Positions 11,839 through 22,981 of a stretch of DNA of 64,000 nucleotides are shown here, one piece after another. A model generated the notes under the pieces. It was not told where the DNA came from. It saw nothing but the letters and a program-made list of their open reading frames with translations, and searched no databases. The DNA is taken from NCBI RefSeq assembly GCF_030272615.1, contig NC_081414.1, positions 660,464,438 through 660,528,437 on the forward strand, in the 5' to 3' direction. Position 1 is the stretch's first letter; each line of letters opens with the position of its first letter. Both the position numbers and the translations under genes were made by a program. The stretch is from Cryptomeria japonica (lineage: Eukaryota; Streptophyta; Pinopsida; Cupressales; Cupressaceae).

Positions 11839-13852
11839 TAACCCCTTAACCATGTTTTGAGTGCTTTTGAGCTGTTTGCAAGTGAAAAACTCAAGAAACA
11901 GGGTGACTCGGAGCTTTCTGGACACTTCTGCGCCTATATTGGCATTTTCTGCACCTGTGTTTGAGTTTTTTGAGCCTGTGTTTGAGTTTTTTGTGCTTGT
12001 GTTGAGGCATTCTGCGCCTGTGCAAGGCCAGAAATAGAGGTGAAATCAGTTGTTTTTACTCACAAATTTGTTTGTTTTCATTCTATTTATTGCATTCTGG
12101 TTTTTCTATTAGTACTAATTCTCTGTGCAGCATCTTGGCGTTACGTGTGACAAAGACTAAAAATGCAACTACTAACGAATGTTATGCAGGACGCGATCAA
12201 AGAATCTCATTAAAACATATTGCTTGCGATTTTTAAAGTAGTTGCACATTTCATTTCTTAAAGGTTAATGAACACCATGCATGCTTTGTCTGTTTTTAAT
12301 TTGATTGCATGTTTTAACCCTTAGAATTGGGCCTACCTCCCAATTTGCCTAGCACTTCGCACAGGCATTGGTGAGAGGGAACGACCCAAAGTGGTGACGG
12401 GCTAAAGCCAAGCTCTTCCGAACCACTCTAAATAACTATGGATGCAATGAACATTGTATACAACGGGTGCTGGAATGGTATTGCAACGATTTATTCGCCG
12501 GATCAATACCCACCCAAACGGATGCCCTTACTAGAATCTCTTGTTTTTAGATGCTAAAATCCTTCTATCTGTTGGCTCAGGCGTTGTGATATGCACATGC
12601 CAAAGACACCTCTTATGTACTCCTCAGTTAGAGATAGCAAGTTCTTGGGAAGTGATGCCCCTTGAACTCAAAGCTTGGTATGCCCAAGAAGTGAGTGCAC
12701 TGTAAGGGGGAGCCAGTGCTACCAAGCATCTAGCTATCTGGCTGAGTTTTGTATTTTATGGTTAGAGGATTCAACAGATATTGCCCTTGCCAGCCATAGG
12801 ATTTGTTGTGAATATTCTTGATTGTCTTGAGTCAAAGTTAAACAAACATTTTGTCTTCTGTGATTGTCAAAAGTTAAATAAAAAACAAACTTTCAAAAGT
12901 GCTCATAATCAACTTGGGTTTTCAAAATCAACAACCTTCAATTCAAAACAAAATCCAAACAAAATTCCAAATTTGTCTAAGTATTCATCCAACATTTGAA
13001 CATGGCTTGTCAAAACATTGAATATCTTTGTTACAAAATTCATGTCACTTTAGGCTAGGTTTTGCATAGTCCAACTTAGGTCCTAGGACATATTGTCATC
13101 TCCCTTCATTTTAGTCCTTTTCATTGCAAGCATCCTCATTTTGCACTTAGGTTCAAAATCATTTCCCTAAGTTTGCATTTCATTGTCATATCCAAGCTAG
13201 ACTTCCATTTAGGTGACATTCGTGCATTATCCTTGTCATGCTAAAATTAGGTCTTGCCTAGGTTGCATTTTGCATATTCCAAGTCATTGGTCTTTGCATA
13301 TCCTTATCATTGTATTGTCATCTTGTCTTGGCTTCATCTTGTCATATCATATCCTTAGATCATTTTCATGTCATATCCTAAGTCATTGTCATAATCATTG
13401 CCTTCTTGCATTTAGTCTCAAAAATTTGGTTTGTCAAACTTGAAAAATCAAAACTTTGGATGATACCCTAAGTTGTTGTTAGGGAGTCTTGACCTTGTCT
13501 AAAATTTGTCCTTTCATTAATATCATTTTTGTCAAACCTAGCTTAGTATCCAAGCATATAGGTGAGACATTGTCAATTTGTCCTATTGTCATTTGGTCCT
13601 TTGTCCTTGAAGGTCTTGGCTTCATTTCAACTTCCCAAGGTTGAGTCTTTAGGTTTGCATTCCAAAAAGTTTATCCAAACCTTGAAAAACAACAAAAACA
13701 TAGGTTGCATTCTTGCCATAGATTACATTTTCATCTATTTAGGTTGCATTTAGTTGCATACCATACATCATCCTTTTAAAATAAAAAAAATCCCAAAGAT
13801 ATTGCATTTGCATAGTGACATTCCTATTGAAACAAGGTCAAAATCTAAGAAG
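11839..13852 (+). other. Element C leader, noncoding
   Basis: No convincing gene. At 11925-12030 a degenerate repeat of tctgcgcctgtg / ttctgcacctgtg lies just after the PBS. From 12310 to 12760 is a block conserved with the leader of element A (minus strand, 35240-35830): shared strings include gtgaga(g)ggga, gacccaaagtgg, aaaatccttcta and gaagtgagtg in the same order. From about 13020 to 13800 the DNA is rich in short ttgtcat/cttgtc repeats and low-complexity ORFs. Confidence 0.6.
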
Positions 13853-14920
13853 ATGGGTGAACCAGCATATCAACCCATTGACAATGTATCAAACTCATAG
13901 TTTCAACCTAGTCAAACATTACAAATTGAAGGTTTGTCAAACACATCATTACCACAATATGGAATGGTTCAACTTGGACCACCTCCATTATATGAGCCAG
14001 TGTTTGTACCCATGAAATCGGGATATGGGAGTGTTCCACCAATGCCAAGGGAAAATGCACCTTTTGACTAGAATCAACTGAACCTGCAACATGAAATTCA
14101 AACTCAAACATTACATGAGGAACAAACTCTTTCACAACTATATCCAACCCAACAACAAGGCAATATTGGTCAAACTTTTAATGATGAAACAAGTCTCCAA
14201 ATACAAAAACTAGAGGAGAAACTAGCTCGAGAAACAAAGATCATTGAACAAAAAGTGAAAAATAGTGAGAAGATTAGATCCCAAATGTCCAAAACATTTC
14301 AAAAATTTCAAGGTCCAAACCCAAACTTTGAGCCAATTGATGTAAGATCTCTTATTGAACAATCAAACATACCAGCTCTCCTCTCACAAATAGAGATGAT
14401 GAAACAATTTCAAGAAAAGAGACAACAACATTATGTGCCTCCACAACAAGAACAAGAAGGTGTTTACTATCAATCACATTTTCAACCATCACAACCAATT
14501 GTTCAACAGTTCCAACATTTCCAACAGACACAACCAATGGTCCAACATATACAACCAACACAACCAATGGTCCAATTTCAACAATATGTCCAACCAACTG
14601 TTAATTATCGACAACAAACTCAATATCAACAACTACAATCACAAATTCAAAAACAAAACTTGCAACATGCACCAAGCCAAATTTTGAACATGTCAAACCA
14701 ATTTGATCAACATCTAGTTCGAAATCAAAACATGACATCAGACCAGAACCAACTCCTTTCCAAACAAGTTCAAATTCCAGATACAACTATGTCAAAACCT
14801 CGAAAGAAAGGTGGCCTTATTGCAAGGATCTTAAGGAAATTACCAAGTGAGTTCTTTGAGGAAGATCAAGTTAATACACTTATGTCTAGCAATGCCTCAT
14901 CCCCCCAACAAACAAATTGA
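13853..14920 (+). pseudogene. Element C ORF1: Gln-rich protein of unknown function
   Basis: ATG at 13853 opens 355 codons ending in TGA at 14918-14920, broken by TAG at codon 16 and near 14069; both stand where Gln would fit. The middle part (about 14170-14290) is charged and likely coiled-coil (KLEEKLARETKIIEQKVKN). The C-terminal half is very rich in Gln, His and Pro and ends with a basic patch, KPRKKGGLIARILRKLPSEF. I recognise no Pfam-type domain. By position it could be a Gag-like structural protein, but no zinc knuckle or gag homology region is visible. Confidence 0.55.
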
Positions 14921-14931
14921 CTCTCCAATGG

Positions 14932-16672
14932 TGTTAGTGAATAGATTTGTCCTTCAACAAATACATACACATACTAACTCCAAATGCCCGAGATAAAGGA
15001 CAAAGAGAACCAACAGTTGGATAGATTATCATTGAATTGATAATCTTCCTCTGAATTGAGAGGTACAACTCCCTCTTTACAAGATTTAAAATGAATTTAT
15101 TATACAGTTGATACGCTAACACTTTTAACCAGAAAGCATCGAAAGGCTTCAACATTTATCCATCAACACAAATAAATGCCTTCAAAACTGCACACATAAG
15201 AAATTTCTAAAAAGAATATTCAAAGGAGAGTTCACAGACTCTAATTCATAACATTCTTTCTGTATAAATTCAAAGCAAAATAGAGACTCAGCGAAGACTA
15301 ATGGCTCGATCGATACTCTCTCATGCTTCACAGAGCAAGGGGGATCAAGCAAATCAATACAATGTGAGTCATCCAACAACCAATAATAAAAATGAATTGA
15401 AAAGGATTACAGAGGTAGTTGATCATCAAATTATATTGTGCCCATAATGAACTTAAGAAAGATTGCAAATCTAAGAACGCACAGATTCAAAGATAACACA
15501 ACATTTCATTAATAACCAGTCATTCTATAATCCAAACAATTCATATGATAACCAAAATATTATCTATTGCTCCCAAAATCACAGTTTCGGAACCCCTTTC
15601 TTTTCTTTTTTTCTCCTCAATATAGTCTCTCTCTTTCTTTAAAGATACTTTCAGTTATCAATAACTGATTCTTGAAAAGATAATTAATCAATCTTTTCTT
15701 TTATCTTTTATCCTCTTCCTGATAACTTTTTTTGTTTTAAATCTTCAAATCTTTTTATCTCAGAATTTTTATAGACCCGTACTTAGAGATAAATAACTTT
15801 TGACTATGATAATATTTGTCCGATCGCTCTGGTGAGAATTTAGAAAACTAAGTTTTCCAAATCATATTAAAATTTCAGCACGATCCAACGGTTCAATTGA
15901 AAGTTATACTCCTCACACCAAGACTGATTTTTTTTGTCTCAGATAATCCGTGGTTCCAGATTACATTAAAAATTACAAACATTAAACATGCCAATATTAT
16001 TGGATTTTGAATTTGCTGAAATTTTGAAGTCACACACTTTGAACCTACATCTGATGAATCTATGAACTCTGAATTTGAACCTCTGAAATTGAACCTTGAA
16101 CCTGTGTGCTTGAACTTGCGGGCTTGAACCAAAGAAGGTTCAAAGTTCAAGTTCAAAGACCAAAAATTACAATGAACCCAAAATTTGAACCGCTTGAACC
16201 TTGAACCTACGGGGATCAATCAGAAGGTTCAAAACACAAACTGCACCCACATTATATTTGATTTATTACTTTGTTTTCATATCTAGTTGCGCATTGAACC
16301 TTTGAACCTTTTGAACCTTTTGAACTGCTTGAACTTAAGGAGGTTCAAGGTTCAAGTTCAATGATAATTGTTCCTTTGGGCTGCCATAGAAATACCTTCA
16401 TAACTTTTTAGTGAAAACTCCGTTTCTTGTGAAATTTTAACCGTAGAATAAATGAGCCAAGTAGAGCATAACCTAGAAATAATTTTGGCATATGAAACAT
16501 AAGACTTGAGATTTAATTATTTGGACATATGGGTAACTTGAATATTAAAGAATTAAAATCTCTCAACTGATATGGAGTTTGGCCACAAAAACTTCAGCAT
16601 TAAAACATTAAAAATAGCTGATTTTTAGCTAATCATGAGGCTTTAGGAACAAGCAAAAATATAGGGCTAACA
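14932..16672. mobile_element. Solo LTR, 1,741 bp, inside element C
   Basis: The segment begins tgttag and ends ctaaca, and is flanked by a perfect 5-bp TSD aatgg (14927-14931 and 16673-16677). It contains no ORF of note and no internal domain, so it is best read as a solo LTR left by LTR-LTR recombination. Orientation is not settled. It lies just after the ORF1 stop, and the right-hand TSD contains the ATG of ORF2. The stretch 16036-16364 is packed with ttgaacc and ggttcaa motifs in both orientations. Confidence 0.8.
16036..16364. repeat. TTGAACC/GGTTCAA-rich tract in the solo LTR
   Basis: More than a dozen copies of ttgaac(c/t) on the plus strand are mixed with inverted copies such as aaggttcaaagttcaag. 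Inverted neighbours could fold into short hairpins in RNA or single-stranded DNA. Spacing is irregular. Confidence 0.7.
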
Positions 16673-16673
16673 A

Positions 16674-18639
16674 ATGGCATCTATCCCTACACCTTTAGAA
16701 GTTTCACAAGAACCTTCCATATTGTCCTCATCAAACAATACACCCAAGGATGAAATTATCCAAGGGCTATCCATAATTGATTGCTAAGATAAACCAATTC
16801 ATGATGCACATCCTTGTCATGTTTCAGAAATACAAGACCCAATGCCACCATGCACTTTATTGCCATTACCTATTTTAGAGGACCCCATTCGAAGTCCCTA
16901 TTCCTCATGTTCAAGCATTGATTCCTTGCCAGAATCCATCACAAATGTTCAAAGTGCATTTCCTTCATGCCAAAACATTGATCCCTTGTCAGAATCCCCC
17001 ATGCATATCCAAAGTCCAACCCCATGTCAAGAGGATAATTTAGAGCATGAAGAAACGTGTCTTAAAAAAGATCAAGATCAAGATCCCGAAACCTTATCAT
17101 CCCATCCAATTGTTGACCAGGACCTCATGTTCCCAGACACTCACGATGATTCCCTTATTCTTGTCCATACTATCCAAAGTCCTATTGACACTCCATTCCC
17201 CGAGCAAGATCAATATATCCCAGTCCATCCAATCCCAAACGATCCCCTTCCATTTCATGAAAAAAATGTCCTTTCAAATCCCATTGGCATTCCACTTCCT
17301 AAGAAAGATCAAGATATCCTTTCCATCCCTTATGATGATCCCATTAAAAGTCCAGTGCAAAGCAACTTTAAAGAGGATTCCAATGATCTTCCTCCTTGTC
17401 AAGATCAAATTATTCCTTTAAATCCTCCACAAGATCCTTTTGTTCCTCCATCTCCTTGTCTTAATCCTCCATATACAAGATCTCATTTCTTTTAATAATC
17501 CCATTATTTATCCCAATCCATCTCTTGAATATCCTGTCATTGATCCATGTCCACCACACAATCCTAGTCCCCCTCACAATCCTAGTCCCTCTCATGATCC
17601 TAATCCCCCTCATGATTCTAACATGGTGCAAGATGTTCATGAACCCCTAACATTAACAATGGGTTCTTCCTCTTTGGTCCAATCTGATCCACTTTATGAT
17701 CTCATTATTTCTCTCATATCATATCCACCTAATAATGGACTTGCCTTTTCCTCTAAAAGAAAAGAGTATCCTACAAGTCAAGATATTCATAAAGGCCAAG
17801 GGGTAGACCTTCACAAGAAAGAACTCCTCAATATGAAAGAAAATGTTAAGGGTCATGTCTACACAACTCACTCTCAAGACGTTGGTATCCCTCCATAAAA
17901 ATCAAAACATACACCTTCCCCATCATACTTTCCATCCATCTTAGGTCCTTATATTCCTTCGTCCTCTATGCAAGGTCAGAAAAGACACAAATCCTTGAGT
18001 AAATTTCATCCATCCAAAAGAACTCCATTTCATTCATATCCATCCATGCATTCCTTTCCCCCTCCAAGCAATTTGGATGCCAAGTATAAAAGTCATAAGT
18101 CTAGAATTCCACATGTATTCAAGGATCAACATGTCAAAACAAAGAAAATTTTGATCTATAAAGAAAAGGAAAAATCCAAAAGGTCACAAAGGCCCATTGC
18201 TCAAAAACAAAAGTTAAAATCTATATGGGTTCCTAAATCCCTTGTGTTGGCAATGCACTCCAAGGAACCACAAAAGCATGAAAAATTAAAAACCATGTGG
18301 ATCCCTAAGTGGCTCCTTGAAGCAAAAAATCCTAAAGAAACATCTAACTTGGCATCCAAAGTTGCTATTCCTCCATCCAACCCTCTCAAATTTGTTCCTC
18401 CATCACCTTCTTCATCGATTTTGGGCCCTTATGTCCCAAAATCCCAAGCTATTCCTCCATCCAAATCTCACAATCTGAGATCCATTTTTCCTCCATCAAT
18501 CCACCACCCGTCAAGGTGTGTTCCAATGTTGATCTTGCCTTCATTTCCATCCAGTGAAGCCCAATTTTTCCAATACCCTATCCATCATCCAATGCATATT
18601 TTCCATCCTTCGATCCCTTTGATCCCATCCTTTGCATAA
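16674..18639 (+). pseudogene. Element C ORF2: Pro/His/Ser-rich protein of unknown function
   Basis: ATG at 16674 starts MASIPTPLEVSQEPS; one TAA occurs near 16785, then the frame is open to 17495. A +1 shift leads into a second frame open from 17440 to 18639 with one TAA at 17896-17898. The product would be about 650 residues, rich in Pro, Ser, His and Lys, with short repeats such as PHNPSPPHNPSPSHDPNPPHD and a duplicated block (LKSIWVPKSLVLA and LKTMWIPKWLLEA). No enzyme motif is visible. It may be a structural or accessory protein of this element family. Codon and base use are like ORF1. Confidence 0.5.
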
Positions 18640-18882
18640 ATCCTTGCCTTAATTTCATCTCTTTTTCCATGTCCTTATCCTACCAACATCTTTGAGCATA
18701 CTTTTAAAGGTCATGGTCCATTTTTTTTCGAGGCTACTATCCAAACAAAAAGATGTTTGAGTCCTTCTTCCATCCCCTATCATGTGTCCATTTTCGACTA
18801 AAATGTCAAAATCCAAAAAAAGAAAAAGGTGAGAAAAAAGAAAAAGAAAAAAAAAAAGTAAAGCAAAAATAATTCATCCACT

Positions 18883-18944
18883 GGTGAAAACCTGGCAAAC
18901 AGGCGCCTTGGGCAAGTACCGTGATGAAAACCTGGCAAACAGGC
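18883..18944 (+). repeat. Direct repeat with small hairpin, 40-bp spacing
   Basis: tgaaaacctggcaaacaggc occurs twice. Each copy contains cctg-gcaaa-cagg, a 4-bp stem with a 5-base loop. Confidence 0.75.
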
Positions 18945-19708
18945 ATCATGCATAATCTATGAACTTCTTGCATACCATACTTGGGGACAGGTTTTATCCT
19001 ATCATATCCTTTTGTCCTTCATTGTTCCATTATCCTATTGAACCCCTGTCATTACCCTTCATATCCTATTGTCCCTCATGTCCAGTTTCCCTTTCCACCT
19101 TTGATCTTGACAAGGCTGAGGATCATCATGAGCATCATGCATGTTTTTTGCAGCTTTTAGTCCATCATAGCTTTTGGTCTTTATCCATTTTCTTATTATA
19201 ACCTTTCATCCATATTCCCTGGCTTATTGCAACTTTCTGCCACTATCCCTTAGCCTACCCCGACCTTTAGTCTATGTCCCTTATCCATTCTTGGTCTTGC
19301 TTATCCTATCCATATCTTATCACTATCCATACACTCTTTTTCATTCCTTGATCTTGATCTGACATAAGGAAGCAAAATTTAAACATAGTTTCAAAAACCT
19401 CTTGACATGTCCCTCATGCCATGTTCCTACTTTACATTGTCATATCCAGTCTCTTGTCCCATCATGCAATAGCCCTTGAAAATTGCATCCGTATTGTCTC
19501 CATGATAAAAGGCCTTTGTCTTCCCTCTATCCACTAATATTTCAAAAAGCCTATTTATTCACCTGTCATATTCCTTGCCTTGCTAGACACTAGGGGCAAA
19601 ATCATAAAAATAGAAAAATGTCCTGAAATAATAAAAAAAATTGAAAAAAATCCTGAAAACATTCAAAAACATAAAAAAATCATGTGTTCATTTTCAGCTA
19701 AAATATCA

Positions 19709-19846
19709 AAATCCCTAAAAATCAAATAATGTCCTGAAAAAAAAAAATCCCTAAAAAAATCAAATAATGTCCTGAAAAAAAAATCCCTAAAAAACCAAAT
19801 AATGTCCTGAAAAAATCCCTAAAAAGTCAAATAAAGTCCTGAAAAA
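19709..19846 (+). repeat. A-rich tandem repeat, about four units
   Basis: The unit is roughly aaatccctaaaaa, then tcaaataatg, then tcctgaaaaa. Copies differ mainly in the length of A runs, suggesting replication slippage. Confidence 0.75.
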
Positions 19847-21423
19847 TGAACAAAAAAATTGTAAAAAACTCGAAATTCCTACAAAGTGAAAAAAATCAAA
19901 ATCCAAAAACAATTTCTTTGGCATTTTGCATTTTGTCCATAAATGGTCCCCTTTGTGCATAGACAAATCGCTGAGCATACATCCAACGACAATCAATCAA
20001 ACATTGTGCTTTAATGAAATCACACATTAACATATGAAATGTTCGACCAAGCAAGCATTCAACCTGATCACAGTTGTCACATCAATCCAAATAGCATCAA
20101 CATTACCATTGGTCCTTGTCAACATTATCATGGGTCTTATACAGGGTGTGGTATACTTGAAACCAGACTGTGTCCTGTCTTCGACGGGGTACCGCATTCC
20201 CTGAAACTAGACAGCATGATCATTCTTGTTTTCCACTTTTGACAATGATGATCAGACTGTTTGTTTGACTTGGTTGAATTTGTGCATCTTATCTTTTTAC
20301 TAATTTATCTTTGGCTTCGATCATGTTCCTATGTTGCTCGATGATGTCACTAAGTGATTTAGAGTGACCAGGATGTTTCATGGTCCCTTTCCTTTTTTTT
20401 GTTGTGTTTGCTGTTTGTGGAATGTTTGTCACAAACTGGGGCAACTATATCATTGGGTGTCTGTGATAAGTACGTTCGCTTTGTGAACGCTGCACATACC
20501 TCGACCCTTGATGTATGCACCCTAGGATGCTTCACTCATTCCTTGTGTGCAATGTGTCTGTCTTTTGCAAAAGGGGTTGCGTTCCATCTCTAGCCTTCAA
20601 TGCCATGATGCTCTGCATTCGCTTTGCTACAATAAATAAAGGTTCTCACCTACTTATGTGCATTTGTGAAAGCAAGTTTTCCTTCATCTCTAACTGTCCT
20701 CTGTCTAATTTCTTCATACTAACATTTCTTCCATCAGGATTGGTAGTCCGTTCGGTCTAGTTTGGTCATAAGTGCACAATTGCACTTGTGCACACTATCT
20801 TGCACTTGTGCAGCATCAAGCTGCGCTTGTGTACCTTACACAGGTGCATAACATCACCACATAGGCACATATCTGCATTTTTCCCTCCCCTGTGGGCCCC
20901 GCAATGTCCCGCAATCAAGAAAAATTCATGAAATTATGGGTTTTTGAGCTACATATCGCTGCTCCCGCGTCGTCCGGTTGTCTACAGGTGCATACATGTT
21001 CCCCAAGGTGATCTGCCATTGGAATGTTCGCCATCTCTCTACAAGGGTCCTTTTTCCTAAGCAACAACTCCTCCACTTTGGCCAGTGCAAATGAACTCTT
21101 TTCCTTCTCCTTGTCTCCTATATAGATCTTTATCAGTACCTAGATGGACGTGCATGCTCTCCATCTTATGATGGTCGCAGTCTTTTGCGCCTTCCATTGC
21201 TTGTCCTTTGTGCATCTGACCTTTGATTTTTGATCCGTTCGAACCTATCATCTTTTATCATTCTTATCGATCACTTGGCCTCTTTTCTGGGTTTTTCCAG
21301 CCAATTCCTCGAGGGGGCATGCATATGTCATTGTTATTGTCCAGGGGCATGCATATGTCATTGTTATTGTCTGGGGCATTTTCATTATTGTTCTTTGAAA
21401 CAATGCTTAGAATCGCATTGTCT

Positions 21424-21438
21424 CAAAGAGGGGCAAAA
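21424..21438 (+). other. Element C polypurine tract
   Basis: CAAAGAGGGGCAAAA immediately precedes the 3' LTR. It is identical to the tract of element A. Confidence 0.88.
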
Positions 21439-22981
21439 TGTAGACATCTAAAAATGGTCAACGCTTGTGGAGTCATACTTTAACATTTGTGCATTGCCTT
21501 ATTCTAGGGTTCTTGTGTCGCAGTAACATTTCTTCTATGTTGCACACTTGGTCTTTATCATTTGTGAGCATCGAGTCCTTCTTCTGCATTCCTCATTTTT
21601 ATCGCTTTCGAATTAGGTCTTGTCGATAGCAATCTTTAGTCATGATTTTGGTCGATCTTATCCTGTCGCATCATGGTGTGTGCTTATTTATCATCATTTT
21701 GGGCATCGTCAATCCTAATCGATGATAGAATTAGGGTTTGTCCTCTTGTCAATCTTTCAATCATCTTTAGCTTGTTAGTAATCATTTGCAATTATCAACT
21801 TGTCAATCTCGTCATTTTGTGATCGATTCGTCATCGATCCTTGTCCTTGTCAACCTTGTCATTTTGTGATCGATTCGTCATCGATCCTTGTCCTTGTCAA
21901 TCTTGTCATTTTGCGATCAATTCATCATCAATCCTTGTCCTTTTCAATCATGTCAATTTGGATCGATTAGTCATTGTTCCTCATCAATTGGCGCCTATCA
22001 ATTTGATCTCCTTGTCAATCTTGGTCAATTTGTCATTGATTTTTGTCAACCAATCTCAATCATTTATCAACATTGGTCCTTTGTCAATCAGAATCATGAT
22101 CGAACCTACATTAATTTCTTGTTGTCTTGACCTAATTCCTTGTCCTCTTATTGCTAGGGTTTTATGATTTGTTCATTTAATGCTTTTCTTCTTCTTTGTG
22201 GGTTAAATAAATCTATTTATTTAGTCCTAGGTCTCTTTCATGAATTAATTAATGGATGAAAACCTATTAATTAATTCACCTAATTTCTATTTCATCTTTT
22301 TCTTCAATTTTCTAATTTGCTAATTTCTCCTAATTCCTAATTTCTATTTCTCCTATTTTCTTTAATTTTTCTAATATTTCCCCTAGTTTCATTCCCTCAT
22401 TTTCTCCTATGTTTATGCTTCCATTTGTTGCAATCATGGAGGCTATTTTCTCTCTTCCCTTTTGTCATGTGAATGGAATTTCAATCTTGTCATAATTTGT
22501 CATACATCTTGCATAGCAACCTGTCATAATTTGCCACAATTTGTCATACACCTTGCATAGAAATTGTCATACATTTGTCATAATTTTTCCATTCTTGATT
22601 TGAATTTCCTTTCAAATCTCTTCATGCTAATCTTGTCCTCTCTCCAATTTGTTTATAAATTGGATGATTTTCTTCAATGAAAGGGGGCATCAATCACATT
22701 TTCAAGTAACCTTACGCTACGAATTTCATCTCTCAACAACTTGCTTTCCACTTGCATTTTGCACTTGTAGGTGAGATCCACATCAAATTTGAAGGTGAAA
22801 GAAGAACAATGGAGCCACATGAAGGAGATATCTACGTCGGTTTGCTTTGATTTCATTTGATTTGAATATCTTGTCTTTATGTCTTCATTGATTGGATTTA
22901 GGATTGCTTTCATAGTAGCTTTAGGTTTTGTGGTTGTCCTAATTGCTATTGTTTTGATGATTTTCAATTTCTTGATCTACA
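21439..22981 (+). repeat. Element C 3' LTR
   Basis: It has the same ends and the same length (1,543 bp) as the 5' LTR, and the right TSD cctga follows at 22982-22986. The pair allows an age estimate for C. Confidence 0.92.

Larger units (their letters stand above)
18640..21423 (+). other. Element C 3' noncoding region with short repeats
   Basis: No gene. It contains poly-A-rich DNA, two copies of tgaaaacctggcaaacaggc 40 bases apart (18883-18904, 18923-18944), four tandem copies of a 30-36 base unit (19709-19846), and a gcacttgtgcac-type repeat at 20768-20880. A block near 18786 (ttttcgactaaaatgtcaaa) recurs imperfectly near 19690. The rest is pyrimidine-rich with short fortuitous ORFs. Confidence 0.6.
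10273..22981 (+). mobile_element. Element C: large non-autonomous LTR retrotransposon
   Basis: Two direct repeats of 1,543 bp (10273-11815, 21439-22981) start TGTAGACATC and end ATCTACA, with a perfect 5-bp TSD cctga at 10268-10272 and 22982-22986. A PBS follows the left LTR and PPT CAAAGAGGGGCAAAA precedes the right one, so the element is plus-strand. Within its 9.6 kb interior I find two unfamiliar ORFs but no RT, RNase H or integrase, so movement must have needed enzymes from another element. Its leader resembles that of element A. A solo LTR has inserted into it. Confidence 0.92.

Noticed and set aside
16036-16364. A CRISPR-like array
   Set aside because: Motif copies are too short and irregularly spaced, occur in both orientations and lie in a plant retrotransposon LTR.
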